NCBI GenBank assembly: GCA_028023455.1
Contig: JAQFVV010006836.1
Coordinates: forward strand, 1-64,000
Direction of reading: 5' to 3'
Length of the DNA stretch: 64,000 nt
Source: Epiperipatus broadwayi
Lineage: Eukaryota > Onychophora > Udeonychophora > Euonychophora > Peripatidae
Positions 46,901 through 52,840 of this stretch are shown here, piece after piece (position 1 is the first letter of the stretch; every line of letters starts with the position of its first letter). The translations under genes were made by a program, and so were the position numbers. The notes under the pieces were generated by a model. It saw only the letters and a list, made by a program, of their open reading frames with translations. It searched no databases and was not told where the DNA came from.

Positions 46901-49660
46901 TGTTCAAAGAAGAAGAGAACTCAAATTCTTAATCAGCCAGTGATAGAAGAAAAAATTCAGTAACTTTTAACCTGGATGTTATCACTTGAATAATGTAAAT
47001 CAATTGAAATACCTGAATATACTTTTAGAGAGAAAGGTGAATTTTGATATTAAGGTGCAAAATAGATTTCATTATGCTACTTCTATATTTAACAGGTTGA
47101 AAAATAATAATTTCCATCACAGTGATGTCATTGCTGCAATTCAATTAGTTGTATATGGAACTCTTAATTTGCCCAATTTATTGTATGGAAAGGATATTAA
47201 GATCCTTTATTTGACAACATAGAAGCATTGAAAAAGTTCAGTTCACAATGCTCCATATGATTCTAAAATAATAATAGCAAGATTATAAAACCAATCTATA
47301 GGCTGGGTGAGATACTATAAAGTCTACTATTCTAAAATCTTATCTTTAATTGAGTGGGCGTGTGAAGCAAATGAAGAACAAGATTTCATCTTGAGAGAAG
47401 TCTTCATGAGTTTACATCATAAGAATTATTGTAAAGACAATCAAAAGAAATTCCATTTTGATTGATTTTATTGAGAAAATATGGATGAATAGAATAGATA
47501 AGAAATTTGAGAAAGAAAAATTTGCAGTAGAAAAAAATTAAAAAACAGCACCACAAAATATAAAGAGAATAAGTGATCAGTCTGTTTTATATGTGGAATG
47601 TATTTTAGACTGGTTTCTATAGTTATTGAAAAACTCATTTCTAATTTAATAATACATTTTTTTTTAATGTTTTTCCCCTTAGTGGCTGCTATTGCTGATT
47701 AATTTACTATTCATTAAACACAATTTTTCCTCAAACTAATTAAAATATGTTTTTTCCTATAATTATTTATACATTCATCATCACAAAATAAGTCGATGCA
47801 TAAAGATTCCAAAATTTGCATTTTGTAGGGACAAGAAAGTTTTAGGGAAAAAACTAGTTTAATGAATACTTTTATAAAGATATATATACATAAACATTAT
47901 TAAAACCTAATCTGCCCAATGACAAAAATATAAACATACTGTATTATTGAAAGTTATTCCAGCTTCACCAATTAGTTCTCTGGTTTTTACTAAAGGAATC
48001 TGAAAAATAAAATATACAATTATATAAATTCAAAAATATAAAAAAATCTAATTATGAAAAAGTGTTATACTTAATTGTTTAAAAACTTAAAACTAGTTTT
48101 AATTCATAGAGATGTTTTTGCTTAAGTATTAATATGTAGTTAATCACTAGTATCTATAATTAAATTATGGTCACAGGGAAATTTTAATGAATGGGATCCT
48201 TTATGACCTAAGCGACATGTTAAGTTCACTAACAATCTTTAAGAGAACTGTTTTCTAATAAAATAATATACTCAGAGATATGAAAAAAAAATGAACAAGG
48301 ACTATGATATGAAGAAATGATACATTAATGCTTCCTTTATTAGAACATATTGAATGATAATATTCAATTTATAACATATAACTCGATTCAAAACAAAAAA
48401 ACACTCTCCATATAGTAGTGCCATCTTGTGCTAACAAGAGCAATCAATGCTAGATACTTGTCCTTTAAATCCCTTTCCTGTCTCTTCCCTTCTCTTTCCC
48501 CATCCCCGTTTTTGTTTTTTGGTTTTCGCCTTTGTCGGTCCTTGGATCTTTGGACCTTACACCACTTCTTCTAGATCTTATGCTATCCTCCAACCCTCCC
48601 CCTTTCACCTTTTTAACCTCTATAATTTCAAAATTATAATAAAAAAATTAAAAATATTTTTAATATTTTCTCTCTACCCTATATATTATTTTATCTTTTA
48701 GGCCTTTACTTTATTCCCACTTTTCATATCTTTGGTTTTTTTACCTCCTTAACCACCACTACCCCCTCTATTTTTTTAGTTTTATAAGTAATTAAAGTTG
48801 AAACTGGGGGGTTGGAAGAAATCCATTACATCTGAGTTTTTGGTCTCGTGCTCCCCCGCTCATGAAAACTCCGCAAAACACCACCCCATTCTGTGGGATT
48901 TTGTATTGGGGAAAATATGGGGATTTTTTCAACAAATATTTTTACCATCCATTAATTGTTTTTTTTGCTACAGATAACATTAAATGGATATTTTTTTTTT
49001 ATTTTTTTTTTTTTAATTATTATTATTGTATTAGAAAGAGATAATGAGGGATATAACTCGATGTAGTATAAAGTAAATAGTGAAATAAACTCGTTTTTAA
49101 AATACATAATAAAACGTATAGTCTTCCTATATACCGCATATATTGTGTATATATAATAAATCGAATATATTTTTTTTTTTCACGAATGTTTTACCAATGA
49201 TCAAACTGAAAAATTAAGGATAAATCTATCATAATATTACAAACAAAACTACAATTACTTTTAAAGTTTAATTAACGTAAAAATATAATTTGAGATGTTC
49301 AATAAAGTCATACAAATATATTAAGTGCGCTTTTGTCGTAAAATTGTTTTAAGCAGATAATTAATTTTATACATGTTAAATATTATTTGATTGCTTTAAA
49401 AAAAGAACATTTTCAATTTCATAATTAAAAATAAACAAATGTAAGGCTTAGATTTCGAAGACGTAAATTAATGATCAAGTTGACCATCGGAATGTTTAAT
49501 TATTTACTACACTTACCATTCCACCTAATGTTAAATCTTGATCATCTGTAAGAATAAATAAAATATTTGGTAGCGTATAACTATTTCGAGTACATACATG
49601 AACGTAAAATAATAAAGAAAAAATAAAAAGATAAAAATTTTGTTTATCTAAGTACGCCAT
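4801..49660 (-). CDS. GNS: N-acetylglucosamine-6-sulfatase (GNS-like), 5' two thirds, nine exons
   Basis: Lysosomal sulfatase that removes the 6-sulfate from N-acetylglucosamine 6-sulfate in heparan and keratan sulfate. Join of 49517-49660, 47940-47999, 37225-37428, 31799-31864, 20207-20305, 19946-20119, 13101-13183, 9408-9526 and 4801-4904, all on the minus strand. The joined frame is open for 351 codons, and every visible junction is GT/AG. Family landmarks: a hydrophobic N-terminal signal (residues 9-22), metal-binding TDDQD (38-42), the formylglycine site C75-C-P-N-R, GKY (K132), H219 in CHSPF, SDNGYH (D311, N312) and DKRQLYEFD (K325). NxS/T sites include NYT, NFT and NGS. Known GNS proteins are near 550 residues, so about 200 C-terminal residues lie beyond coordinate 1; I found no later exon in 1-4,800. 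The odd feature is Asn78 where Ser/Ala is usual. Family assignment is very secure. Confidence 0.95.
5150..5195 (-). ncRNA. Decayed HHR-A hammerhead relic
   Basis: The minus strand reads GTGATGA, a diverged stem II, then GGAAACTAGTG, parallel to the HHR-A ribozyme. C3 has become G, and the nucleotide at the cleavage position is G, which hammerheads do not cut. An HHR-A-like CATGTGATGTTTTATTG lies near 5288. Treated as a dead copy. Confidence 0.5.
5310..6890. other. Intronic, no feature recognised
   Basis: AT-rich sequence without family-recognisable ORFs or clear repeats. Confidence 0.4.
6890..7025. repeat. HHR-C flank-only copy with hairpin
   Basis: Begins with the HHR-C terminal sequence (AATCAAGTCAG, then TCACATGACCTAA and AAGCTTGTATT). 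It ends in a strong hairpin at 6960-7016 (AGAGCTCxCAAAATAAGCTC facing GAGCTTATTTTGxGAGCTCT). The ribozyme core of the 41.7-kb and 58.3-kb copies is missing. Confidence 0.55.
7427..7736. mobile_element. MITE with ~30-bp terminal inverted repeats
   Basis: Left end GGTACTAATTACTTGATTGG continues as GCTTGGCCGCC; the reverse complement of the right end reads GGTACTAATTACTTAGCCAG then GCTTGGTCGC. About 310 bp with no transposase. The flanks are T-rich, so a target-site duplication cannot be assigned. Confidence 0.75.
7740..9025. other. Intronic, no feature recognised
   Basis: AT-rich sequence; nothing supported on either strand. Confidence 0.4.
9038..9373. mobile_element. HHR-B copy, palindromic insertion
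   Basis: Two inverted halves: TTTGAATTCAGAATTTCAAG on the left and its complement near 9340-9360. They meet at the ribozyme region around 9190-9230. A 12-bp direct repeat AAAAGTAAATAA at 9026-9037 and 9374-9385 is a possible target-site duplication, though it is AT-rich. The left half carries a truncated antisense ribozyme 3' part near 9170-9195. Confidence 0.6.
9221..9264 (+). ncRNA. HHR-B hammerhead, one core change
   Basis: CTGATGA at 9226-9232, stem II GTGCTG/CAGCAC at 9233-9247, AAAA at 9248-9251 where the core needs GAAA, stem III ATATGTAT, then A, and stem I ACCA/TTGG. The G-to-A core change should abolish or strongly reduce cleavage. Confidence 0.65.
9408..9526 (-). CDS. GNS: GNS exon 8: SDNGYH metal-binding segment
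   Basis: 119 nt completing Arg277 and encoding residues 278-316, from [12 protein letters not shown] to the metal-binding SDNGYHL (D311, N312), plus the first base of Gly317. Acceptor AG is at 9527-9528; the donor GT starts at 9407. Confidence 0.93.
9527..13100. other. GNS intron 7, no repeat family recognised
   Basis: 3.6 kb between exons 7 and 8. A C-rich run lies near 10885-10895. A 98-codon open frame at 10345-10641 shows no domain and AT-driven composition. Nothing else supported. Confidence 0.4.
13101..13183 (-). CDS. GNS: GNS exon 7
   Basis: Eighty-three nucleotides, phase 0/2, residues 250-276 plus two bases of Arg277. Encodes [14 protein letters not shown] and LVDETFRN. Acceptor AG is at 13184-13185, donor gtaaat at 13095-13100. 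The Arg277 codon (AG|A) is completed by the first base of exon 8. Confidence 0.92.
13300..13512. mobile_element. MITE in intron 6
   Basis: Inverted repeats of about 48 nt: CTATCACACTTATAACGTAA at the left end and its near-complement ending GTTATAAGTGTGATAG at the right. The interior is unique and non-coding. It sits 117 bp upstream of exon 7. Confidence 0.8.
14452..14786. mobile_element. Inverted-repeat (foldback) element
   Basis: The left arm contains CATTAAACATTGGTGTTAAA and CTAACCACAAGATAGA; the right arm contains TCTATCTTGTGGTTAG and TTTTAACACCAATGTTTAAT. A second inner inverted segment (GTCATTCACTTTTAATACTTC type) lies around 14595-14680. No ORF. Confidence 0.75.
14790..16740. other. 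Intronic, no feature recognised
   Basis: AT-rich with poly-A/C runs near 15895 and 15945. No coding or repeat structure I can name. Confidence 0.4.
16867..16910 (-). ncRNA. HHR-A hammerhead ribozyme, core intact, GNS-sense
   Basis: On the minus strand: stem I 5' side TTCCTCA, CTGATGA (16897-16903), stem II GGC/GCC around CACAA, GAAAC, self-complementary stem III ACTAGT (16875-16880), cleavage base C (16874), and stem I 3' side TGGGGA. Six stem I pairs, one of them G-U. Weakness: an A/A mismatch at the base of stem II. Confidence 0.75.
17021..17065 (+). ncRNA. HHR-A hammerhead, C3 mutated
   Basis: Same motif with TTGATGA at 17027-17033 in place of CTGATGA; GAAACTAGTCTGGG is retained. Loss of C3 should inactivate it. 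Confidence 0.6.
17473..17524 (+). ncRNA. HHR-A hammerhead, G12 mutated
   Basis: TCCTCA then CTGATGA (17479-17485), the GGC/GCC stem II, AAAAAC where GAAAC is expected, ACTAGT, C, and TGGGGA. One core change (GAAA to AAAA). Confidence 0.6.
17710..18500. other. Intronic, short diverged internal repeats
   Basis: Between 18130 and 18310, AAATAAGTGGTxCAAACC-type segments recur three times with divergence, about 60-70 nt apart. No coding feature. Confidence 0.4.
18540..19020 (-). pseudogene. RTE-type LINE, 3' end of the reverse transcriptase ORF
   Basis: Minus-strand translation, with interruptions, gives [52 protein letters not shown] and then a GAT-rich tail (TCATCATCATCATCAACC on the plus strand at 18544). 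This is the conserved end of RTE-clade ORFs followed by the microsatellite tail. It is 5'-truncated near 19020, the usual outcome of target-primed insertion. Confidence 0.85.
19030..19940. other. Intronic, no feature recognised
   Basis: AT-rich sequence next to exon 6; nothing supported. Confidence 0.4.
19946..20119 (-). CDS. GNS: GNS exon 6: substrate-pocket histidine
   Basis: Fifty-eight codons, phase 0/0, residues 192-249, with [18 protein letters not shown] (conserved sulfatase His219) and the APRNGSFN segment. Acceptor AG is at 20120-20121, donor gtaagc at 19940-19945. Confidence 0.93.
20207..20305 (-). CDS. GNS: GNS exon 5
   Basis: Thirty-three codons, phase 0/0, residues 159-191, including [11 protein letters not shown] and DYLTDVI. 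Acceptor AG is at 20306-20307, donor gtatgt at 20201-20206. Only 87 bp separate it from exon 6; the other introns here are 1.5 to 11.5 kb. Confidence 0.93.
21030..21610 (+). pseudogene. RTE-type LINE 3' fragment, plus strand
   Basis: Reads [10 protein letters not shown]-type sequence, then [36 protein letters not shown], and the end near CATCCTGCAGTGGATAAATA at 21582. Same family as the copies at 18.5, 22.6 and 62.6 kb, in the opposite orientation. Stop codons and frameshifts show it is dead. Confidence 0.85.
21612..22605. other. Intronic, no feature recognised
   Basis: AT-rich sequence between two RTE fragments; nothing supported. Confidence 0.4.
22612..22836 (-). mobile_element. RTE-type LINE 3' end, short truncated copy
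   Basis: About 225 bp closely matching the 18.5-kb copy, starting at the TCATCATCATCATCAACC tail and lost after the CATCTCTTCTAGCA segment at 22836. A 5' truncation. Confidence 0.85.
22840..24580. other. Intronic, unassigned
   Basis: The stretch 23690-24010 is less AT-rich than its surroundings and may be an old repeat, but no frame resembles a known family. TA and TG microsatellite-like runs occur near 23340-23480. Confidence 0.35.
24604..25923 (-). mobile_element. Penelope-like element remnant with GIY-YIG endonuclease
   Basis: Flanked by a 14-bp duplication TAACATGCTATTAT (24590-24603, 25924-25937). Inverted arms of about 120-130 bp (24680-24812, 25783-25905) carry a CTTGATAAGGCTC ... 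GGTGAAAT motif resembling a decayed hammerhead. Minus-strand coding remnants include a segment ending in [11 protein letters not shown] (25520-25808), as seen after the RT in these elements. A GIY-YIG motif GLVYKIIC then YIGQT follows at about 25344-25255, and after a frameshift an [18 protein letters not shown] then FxNTGH stretch. The RT domain is gone. Confidence 0.8.
25255..25344 (-). pseudogene. GIY-YIG endonuclease fragment
   Basis: Residues [11 protein letters not shown] then I-Y-I-G-Q-T-E-K-T show the GIY and YIG half-motifs with the paired cysteines typical of Penelope endonucleases. A stop codon after VGKE and a frameshift separate it from the downstream His/Glu part. Confidence 0.75.
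25940..26775. other. Intronic, unassigned
   Basis: An open frame at 26053-26277 has no recognised domain. The stretch 26165-26260 is less AT-rich than its surroundings and might be a decayed coding remnant. Confidence 0.35.
26780..28100 (-). pseudogene. Non-LTR retrotransposon remnant, C-terminal part of the RT ORF and 3' UTR
   Basis: Minus-strand pieces in order: [14 protein letters not shown] and [12 protein letters not shown] (near 28000-27890), [49 protein letters not shown], and a final [18 protein letters not shown] zinc-finger-like segment near 27150. This order (RT thumb, then a C-terminal CxxC...H...C) fits CR1/L1-like LINEs; I cannot fix the clade. The 3' end CATCACATCACATCT lies near 26780. 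A second truncated copy of the same 3' tail (TGTTGTACTGTAGCTTCTCC) lies at 28048-28080. Confidence 0.75.
28100..30555. other. Intronic, no feature recognised
   Basis: AT-rich with A-runs; short ORFs without family features. Confidence 0.4.
30560..31500 (-). pseudogene. Jockey/CR1-like LINE reverse transcriptase remnant, interrupted
   Basis: Minus-strand translation, with frameshifts: [27 protein letters not shown] (the YxDD catalytic box near 31390-31420), [19 protein letters not shown] (31290-31240), then beyond an inserted inverted-repeat element IRVT-like pieces and [17 protein letters not shown] (30690-30640). This order matches the palm/thumb and C-terminal part of jockey-like RTs. Confidence 0.75.
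30999..31225. mobile_element. Inverted-repeat element nested in the LINE remnant
   Basis: Arms of about 110 nt: CCATATAATACTCAATTGTC on the left, GACAATTGAGTATTATATGG on the right. Each arm holds CTGAAGAAGAT, a short stem, then GCAATCGAAACTGTAG. The CTGAAGA ... GAAA pair resembles a hammerhead core (position 7 may vary), but I see no stem III or cleavage triplet. Confidence 0.7.
31799..31864 (-). CDS. GNS: GNS exon 4
   Basis: A 22-codon phase 0/0 exon, residues 137-158, with the GG-x2-Y-I-P-P-G-W-D-W-W pattern that follows GKYLN in GNS proteins. Acceptor AG is at 31865-31866, donor gtaatt at 31793-31798. It fits exactly between exons 3 and 5 in frame and in family order. Confidence 0.92.
31870..32494. 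other. Intron 3, no feature recognised
   Basis: AT-rich sequence up to the LTR element; nothing supported. Confidence 0.4.
32495..33952 (-). repeat. 3' LTR (element orientation)
   Basis: TGTAACG ... CGTTACA, 1,458 bp, nearly identical to the partner at 34,704. A TATA-like GATATAAAAAGG (minus) lies near 33571-33583. The 84-codon minus-strand frame at 33356-33610 shows no domain and is probably fortuitous. Confidence 0.88.
34670..34703 (-). promoter_or_regulatory. Candidate primer-binding site
   Basis: Directly inside the high-coordinate LTR, the minus strand reads TGGCGACCCAACTCGGGCTT after one intervening base. TGG at this place and a C/G-rich 18-mer are usual for tRNA-primed LTR elements. 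The tRNA is not identified. Confidence 0.55.
34704..36160 (-). repeat. 5' LTR (element orientation)
   Basis: 1,457 bp, TGTAACG ... CGTTACA. A minus-strand TATA-like GATATAAAAAGG near 35780-35792 could drive transcription toward lower coordinates, the direction of GNS. Confidence 0.88.
36165..36905. other. Intron 3, no feature recognised
   Basis: AT-rich sequence; nothing supported. Confidence 0.4.
36911..37003 (+). repeat. Tandem duplication, ~48-bp unit
   Basis: A unit containing CTCATTAAAATTTTAAACAA then TGCTA, preceded by AAATTATTATAT, occurs twice in direct succession with very few differences. Confidence 0.8.
37225..37428 (-). CDS. GNS: GNS exon 3: formylglycine active-site exon
   Basis: Phase 0/0 exon of 68 codons (residues 69-136). 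It carries the sulfatase signature [12 protein letters not shown], in which C75 should be oxidised to formylglycine, and the second signature YAGKYLNQ with K132. Acceptor AG is at 37429-37430; donor gtaaaa starts at 37224. The residue three after the modified Cys is Asn (codon AAT) instead of Ser. Confidence 0.95.
37430..40676. other. Intron 2 part, no repeat family recognised
   Basis: AT-rich. A diverged pair of segments (ATATAAAAGCAAAAA...GCAATTCTAT...AAAA) lies at about 38350 and 38570. No supported gene. Confidence 0.4.
40690..41202 (+). mobile_element. HHR-B insertion, one unit plus a terminal repeat
   Basis: Flanked by a 13-bp duplication ATAAATAAATAAT (40677-40689, 41203-41215). The start (GGTGGGTCGTGTGAAAGTCT then CTCATATACCCTATATATTA at 40702) is repeated at the right end (41159), a 457-nt period. 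So it holds one full unit plus about 45 nt. One hammerhead is in sense at 41061-41105. No ORF. Confidence 0.85.
41061..41105 (+). ncRNA. HHR-B hammerhead ribozyme, core intact
   Basis: Stem I ACCAA (41061-41065) pairs with TTGGT after the cut site. CTGATGA at 41066-41072; stem II TGCT/AGCA; GAAA 41088-41091; self-complementary stem III ATACGTAT (41091-41098); cleavage base A at 41099. All core bases are present. The base of stem II is a T/T mismatch, and the AUA cut site is permitted but not the best kind. Confidence 0.75.
41220..41640. other. Intron 2 part, no feature recognised
   Basis: AT-rich sequence between the HHR-B and HHR-C insertions. Confidence 0.4.
41814..41853 (-). ncRNA. HHR-C hammerhead, G12 mutated
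   Basis: The minus strand reads CTGATGA (41841-41847), GAGC-CATA-GCTC, then AAAACCGGTC where GAAACCGGTC is expected, then TGGGGATGGGG. A single core change. Confidence 0.65.
41850..41890 (+). ncRNA. HHR-C hammerhead, stems II and III altered
   Basis: CTGATGA at 41856-41862 and GAAA are intact. Stem II has lost one base (GAGC/GCC), and stem III reads AGTGGT, no longer self-complementary. Confidence 0.6.
41923..41963 (+). ncRNA. HHR-C hammerhead ribozyme, fully intact
   Basis: CTGATGA 41929-41935, stem II GAGC/GCTC (41936-41939, 41944-41947) with loop CATA, GAAA 41948-41951, self-complementary stem III ACCGGT (41951-41956), cleavage base C41957. Stem I TTCTCA (41923-41928) pairs with TGGGGA (41958-41963), two pairs being G-U. 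Every conserved core base is present. Type I layout with a stem III too short to close a loop, as in Penelope-like elements and animal retrozymes, where cleavage is often dimeric. Confidence 0.85.
42100..43530 (-). pseudogene. RTE-type LINE: endonuclease domain to start of RT
   Basis: Near the 5' side (43525-43400) the minus strand reads [18 protein letters not shown] then [16 protein letters not shown], the start of an APE-type endonuclease. The low part (42120-42420) matches the RTE fragment at 50,200-50,500. Many stops; interrupted by an HHR-A insertion. Confidence 0.75.
42649..42809 (+). mobile_element. HHR-A insertion nested in the RTE remnant
   Basis: Flanked by a 16-bp repeat TAATAACAAATGTTAA (42633-42648, 42810-42825). 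Part of this resembles HHR-A internal sequence, so the true duplication may be shorter. A short inverted piece (ACCACTAAACATCACATACC) joins directly to AAGGCCACAAGCCAGAAACT, removing CTGATGA; the fragment then runs to the normal HHR-A end. Confidence 0.75.
43530..45210. other. Intron 2 part, unassigned
   Basis: 43500-43780 may be the 5' region of the RTE copy. 44390-45190 is less AT-rich than its surroundings and has short open frames on the minus strand (63-94 codons) but no recognisable domain; it may be an unrecognised repeat. Confidence 0.35.
45217..45397. mobile_element. Foldback MITE-like element
   Basis: Arms around GATATTTCAGCAATGCCCTC then TGTGAGTAAATATAAATT (left) and the reverse complement (right) surround a loop of about 50 nt. 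Non-coding. Confidence 0.8.
46080..47470 (+). pseudogene. RTE-class LINE reverse transcriptase remnant
   Basis: Pieces in three frames follow RT order: [14 protein letters not shown] (near 46200), [12 protein letters not shown] (near 46620), [20 protein letters not shown] (YxDD box, 46808-46865), [17 protein letters not shown] and [14 protein letters not shown] (46990-47205). Many stops. The order fits RTE or RTE-X type RTs. Confidence 0.75.
47480..47930. other. Intron 2 start, no feature recognised
   Basis: AT-rich sequence next to exon 2. Confidence 0.4.
47940..47999 (-). CDS. GNS: GNS exon 2
   Basis: Sixty-nucleotide phase 0/0 exon, residues 49-68, beginning [14 protein letters not shown] and ending TFNNT. 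Acceptor AG is at 48000-48001 after a T-rich tract; donor gtatgt is at 47934-47939. It matches the segment between the metal site and the formylglycine site in GNS proteins. Confidence 0.92.
48397..48455 (-). mobile_element. HHR-A end fragment
   Basis: ACTCTCCATATAGTAGTGCC then ATCTTGTGCTAACAAGAGCA and ATCAATG match the HHR-A terminus at 53,622 and 50,929. Only about 55 bp. No ribozyme. Confidence 0.7.
48455..48700. other. Pyrimidine-rich stretch in intron 1, unassigned
   Basis: The plus strand is strongly C+T biased (CCTTTCCTGTCTCTTCCCTT and onward), unlike its surroundings. No domain in the open frame at 48447-48701. Confidence 0.35.
49517..49660 (-). CDS. GNS: GNS exon 1: start, signal peptide, TDDQD metal site
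   Basis: Encodes residues 1-48 and ends in phase 0. ATG at 49658-49660 is the first in-frame start before a hydrophobic stretch (residues 9-22) suited to a signal peptide. [12 protein letters not shown] follows, the N-terminal sulfatase metal-binding segment. The exon ends at GGM before donor gtaagt (49511-49516). I cannot place the transcription start. Confidence 0.93.
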
Positions 49661-49789
49661 CTTGCCTTTATTTTATGTCCCTCTAACGGAAGATCTTCGA
49701 AATAAAATTAATAAATATTTCAAAATAATTATTCCGATTTTTAATCAGTAATAAGATCTTTTATTTCCTTTTGTTAAATATAGTTTATA

Positions 49790-50515
49790 TCTAACAAATT
49801 TTTATTTTCTTGTAAAATTTAATTCACTTCCTCTTAAAGTATCAACATCCTGGATCTATATCTTGATGATCCAAAGCTTTAACCATTATGGAAAAGCTTA
49901 TTAAATCAAATGTCTTTTTATAATTTACAAATCGAAAGCATAAAGTTAAGTTATATTCATTGGTCTTGTATGTGACTCACTGAACTAAAATACTTTTAAA
50001 TCCAGCTTGCTTTTTTTATGTTGATTAGAATCCAAAGTTAGTCGTAAAAGTTGTAATTAGAACTGATAGACCTGTCATTTGTAATATTTTCTTTATTACC
50101 TTTCTTAAATATCAATGTTATTTACTATATTCTTTCAATCATCTGTACATCTTTATTATTTAGATATTCAATATGTAGCTTTGCTAACGATTTTTCTATT
50201 TCTTTACATATTTATTTTAAAATATCAACAAAAATGCCATCAATTCCTGGAGCTGTTTCCTTCTTCATAGATTGATTGCATGTTTCATTTCTTGGCAATT
50301 TAAAAGATGTAATAATTGTTTCCTTGTTCTTTATTATAACTCTTCAATGTTTTTATGACTTTATCTTTCTTTTTGTTCTATCTTTTCTTCTTATAGCTAA
50401 AACAGCTTTCTTTCCAAAGCCAATATGTTGTTTTACACTTTTATTCTCTTCTATGGCTTTCCTTGCCAATTCCCAATCATACATCAACTCTTTTTTATAC
50501 TGATAAAACAGAGAA
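49790..50515 (-). pseudogene. RTE-type LINE reverse transcriptase fragment
   Basis: The minus strand reads ELARKAIEENKSVKQHIGFG, KKETAPGIDGIFVDILK, IEYLNNKDVQMIERI and VNYKKTFDLISFSIM: the linker before the RT and RT motifs 1-3 of RTE elements (APGxDG and a KxFD box). Frameshifted and truncated. Same family as 42.1-43.5 kb. It lies just upstream of GNS exon 1. Confidence 0.8.
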
Positions 50516-50519
50516 AACT

Positions 50520-51290
50520 CACCACACAGTAGTGCCACCCAGTGCAAGCCAGAGTAATCAATGGATGCCAGAAAGTTATGTATAAAATCTCTATCTAGTG
50601 CTTATTTATCCAATATCCCCAGATTAGTTTCTAGCCTATGGTTTTCATCAGTGAGGAACCTTGGCCCTCCAGCTGCCACCTTTTACTTTTTAAGTTAATT
50701 ATAAAGCTATGAGTCCAAGAATGAAATCACAATAATTTTCTCAATCAAAGCTCATTCACTTGGTATAATTATATAGACCTGAAGCCAATTCAGAATGTAT
50801 ACATTTTGGTGTCTTTAGTTCTTTAATAACCATAGCCACCATCATCCTATGGGTAGGATTGGTGTTAAACCACTAAACATCACATGATCTCATGTTTACA
50901 CAAGCTATTAAAGCAGGGTAAAACTCTCCATACAGTAGTGTCACCCAGTGCAAGCCAGAGTAGTTAATGGATGCTAGAAGGTTTGTGCATAAAATCCCTA
51001 TCTAGTGCCTATTCATCCAACAATCCCTAAAACATTTGTGCATAAAATCCATATCCAATGTCTACTCATTTAATAATACCCAGACTAGTTTCTAGCTTGT
51101 GACTCATTAATGAGAAGCATGGGATCTGAGAGCACTGCATCTAGATCTTAGGATCCAATGCACCATCCAGCAGTCATCTTTCACTTTATAAGTTAACTGT
51201 AAAGCTATTAGTCCAAAATGAAAGCACAATAATGTTTTAAAAAGCTCATTCACTAGTATAGTCATATAGATCTGAAACCAGTTCAGAAAT
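50520..51290 (-). mobile_element. HHR-A tandem array, about two units
   Basis: The terminal motif AGTGCAAGCCAGAGTA recurs at 50541 and 50947. The 406-nt spacing equals the 452-nt unit minus about 45 nt missing near 50665. A third partial copy follows at 51030-51290. The first unit keeps a hammerhead; the later copies have lost the core. No convincing flanking duplication found. Confidence 0.75.
50616..50658 (-). ncRNA. HHR-A hammerhead, stems decayed
   Basis: The minus strand has CTGATGA (50645-50651), a weak stem II, GAAAC, then TAATC where TAGTC is expected, and TGGGGATA with TTCCTCA for stem I. Core present, stem III no longer self-complementary. Confidence 0.55.
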
Positions 51291-51336
51291 AAGAAAATAA
51301 AAATAAAAATCGGTACTTTGTTCCTCTTACAAAGAA

Positions 51337-52840
51337 ATGAGGGAAAATTTAAAAATGACTAATTCTATTGCCTCCATGAAAACTTTTGATCCAGACCACC
51401 CTGAGGGCTGGTCAATCTACAAAGAGCAATTAATATTTTACCTAAAGGCTAACCAAATCAAGAAGCCTGAGGTAAAATTAGCCACATTAATGACCATAAT
51501 AGGTCCTCAAACTTACGAGAAACTGAAGTCTCTATCTACATCAGAAATGCTGGCTGACCTAAATTTTGATAAAATGTTAACGGCTCTCACTGATTATTTC
51601 CCCCCAAAACCTTTGACAATAATGCAGAGATATTATTTCAATCTCTATATTCAAGAAGAGGAGGAAAAAACCAGAGAGTTTGCAACAAGAATCTGAACAT
51701 TGGCATTAAAGTGTGAATTCAAGATTTCTTGAATGAAGCACTTCATGACAGTTTTATTTACTGCATAAATGATCACAACTTAAGACCTAAATTGCTAATG
51801 ATATCGAATTTAGATTTTGATTCAATTTTGGCCCAAGCAATACTAACAGAATCAATAGGCAAGCAAACAAAGCTATTAAAAAATATTGATTATGATATGC
51901 AAAAAATCGAGCTAAATACTGGGTTGGTCAGACACTCAGTCAACTCAGATAACTTAGCATCAGTTAGGATAAAGCATTGCTATAGATGTGAACAAATACC
52001 CACACATACAGAATACCCACAACACTATACAACCTGTATATTTTGCAAGTGAATCTGACATAAAGGATGCATATCTGAAATTAAAAAGACAGATAGCTGA
52101 TATGAGAATGGAAAAAAACCATTCCAAAAACAACAAAGGCAATTATAAGAAAAACAAGTTGCCTGTATAAATCATATTAAAAATGATCAATCTGGATTTA
52201 AACATATTATTATAATTAATGATATGCCAGTTACAATGGAACTGGACACAGGGTCTGCAGTGACCTGGGCTATCATTAATAAGACTAATGAATACAAGCT
52301 GCATTCTAGCAGCAAATCAATCACAGACTATTGGGGTAGTAAAATAGAACTGATTGGCCAAACAATGGTCGAAAATACTAGATCTAATAAGACTATATAC
52401 CTACCACTAGTAGTGGCATGAGGTAATCATAATAATTTGTTAGGCCATAACTGGTTAGTCACTTAGGCTTTACAGTGACAAAAGTGAATTAAGTCACAAC
52501 ATTTAGAAAAATGAATCAAAACATGCCAGCAAAGGTAAAACAGTTGAGTGGCATAAACCTAACCTGTCAGCCCTGAAACCTGATCCAAACTGTGGTAAAA
52601 AAGGAAAAGATAATATAAAAATGCAAATAGGCACTCAGCTATGCAGAATATACAATGAATCCACAAAATGGATACCAGTGGTGGTAACACAACTGAAAGG
52701 ACTCTACACTGTAGTAGTTCAAACAGCAGATGGTTATCAACATCATCACCACCTAAACCAACTGAGACTGAGTCACACAGAAACAAGTACCTCGAGTGAA
52801 AATGATGACCACCAAACTGAAGACAGCAACAACCTATGAA
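51337..52840 (+). pseudogene. Ty3/gypsy-type gag-pol remnant, RT and RNase H missing
   Basis: Gag-like FDPDHPEGWSIYKEQL ... YFNLYIQEEEEKTREFATRI at 51337-51696, continued after a frameshift (51729-52052) to a CYRC ... CIFC knuckle-like stretch. Then a retropepsin remnant with VTMELDTGSAVTWAI (52224 on) and a closing LLGHNWL near 52440. It joins a segment with WIPVVVTQLKGLYTVVVQTADGYQHHHHLNQLRLS (52660-52780), the end of gypsy-type integrase regions. RT, RNase H and most of integrase are deleted. Confidence 0.75.
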
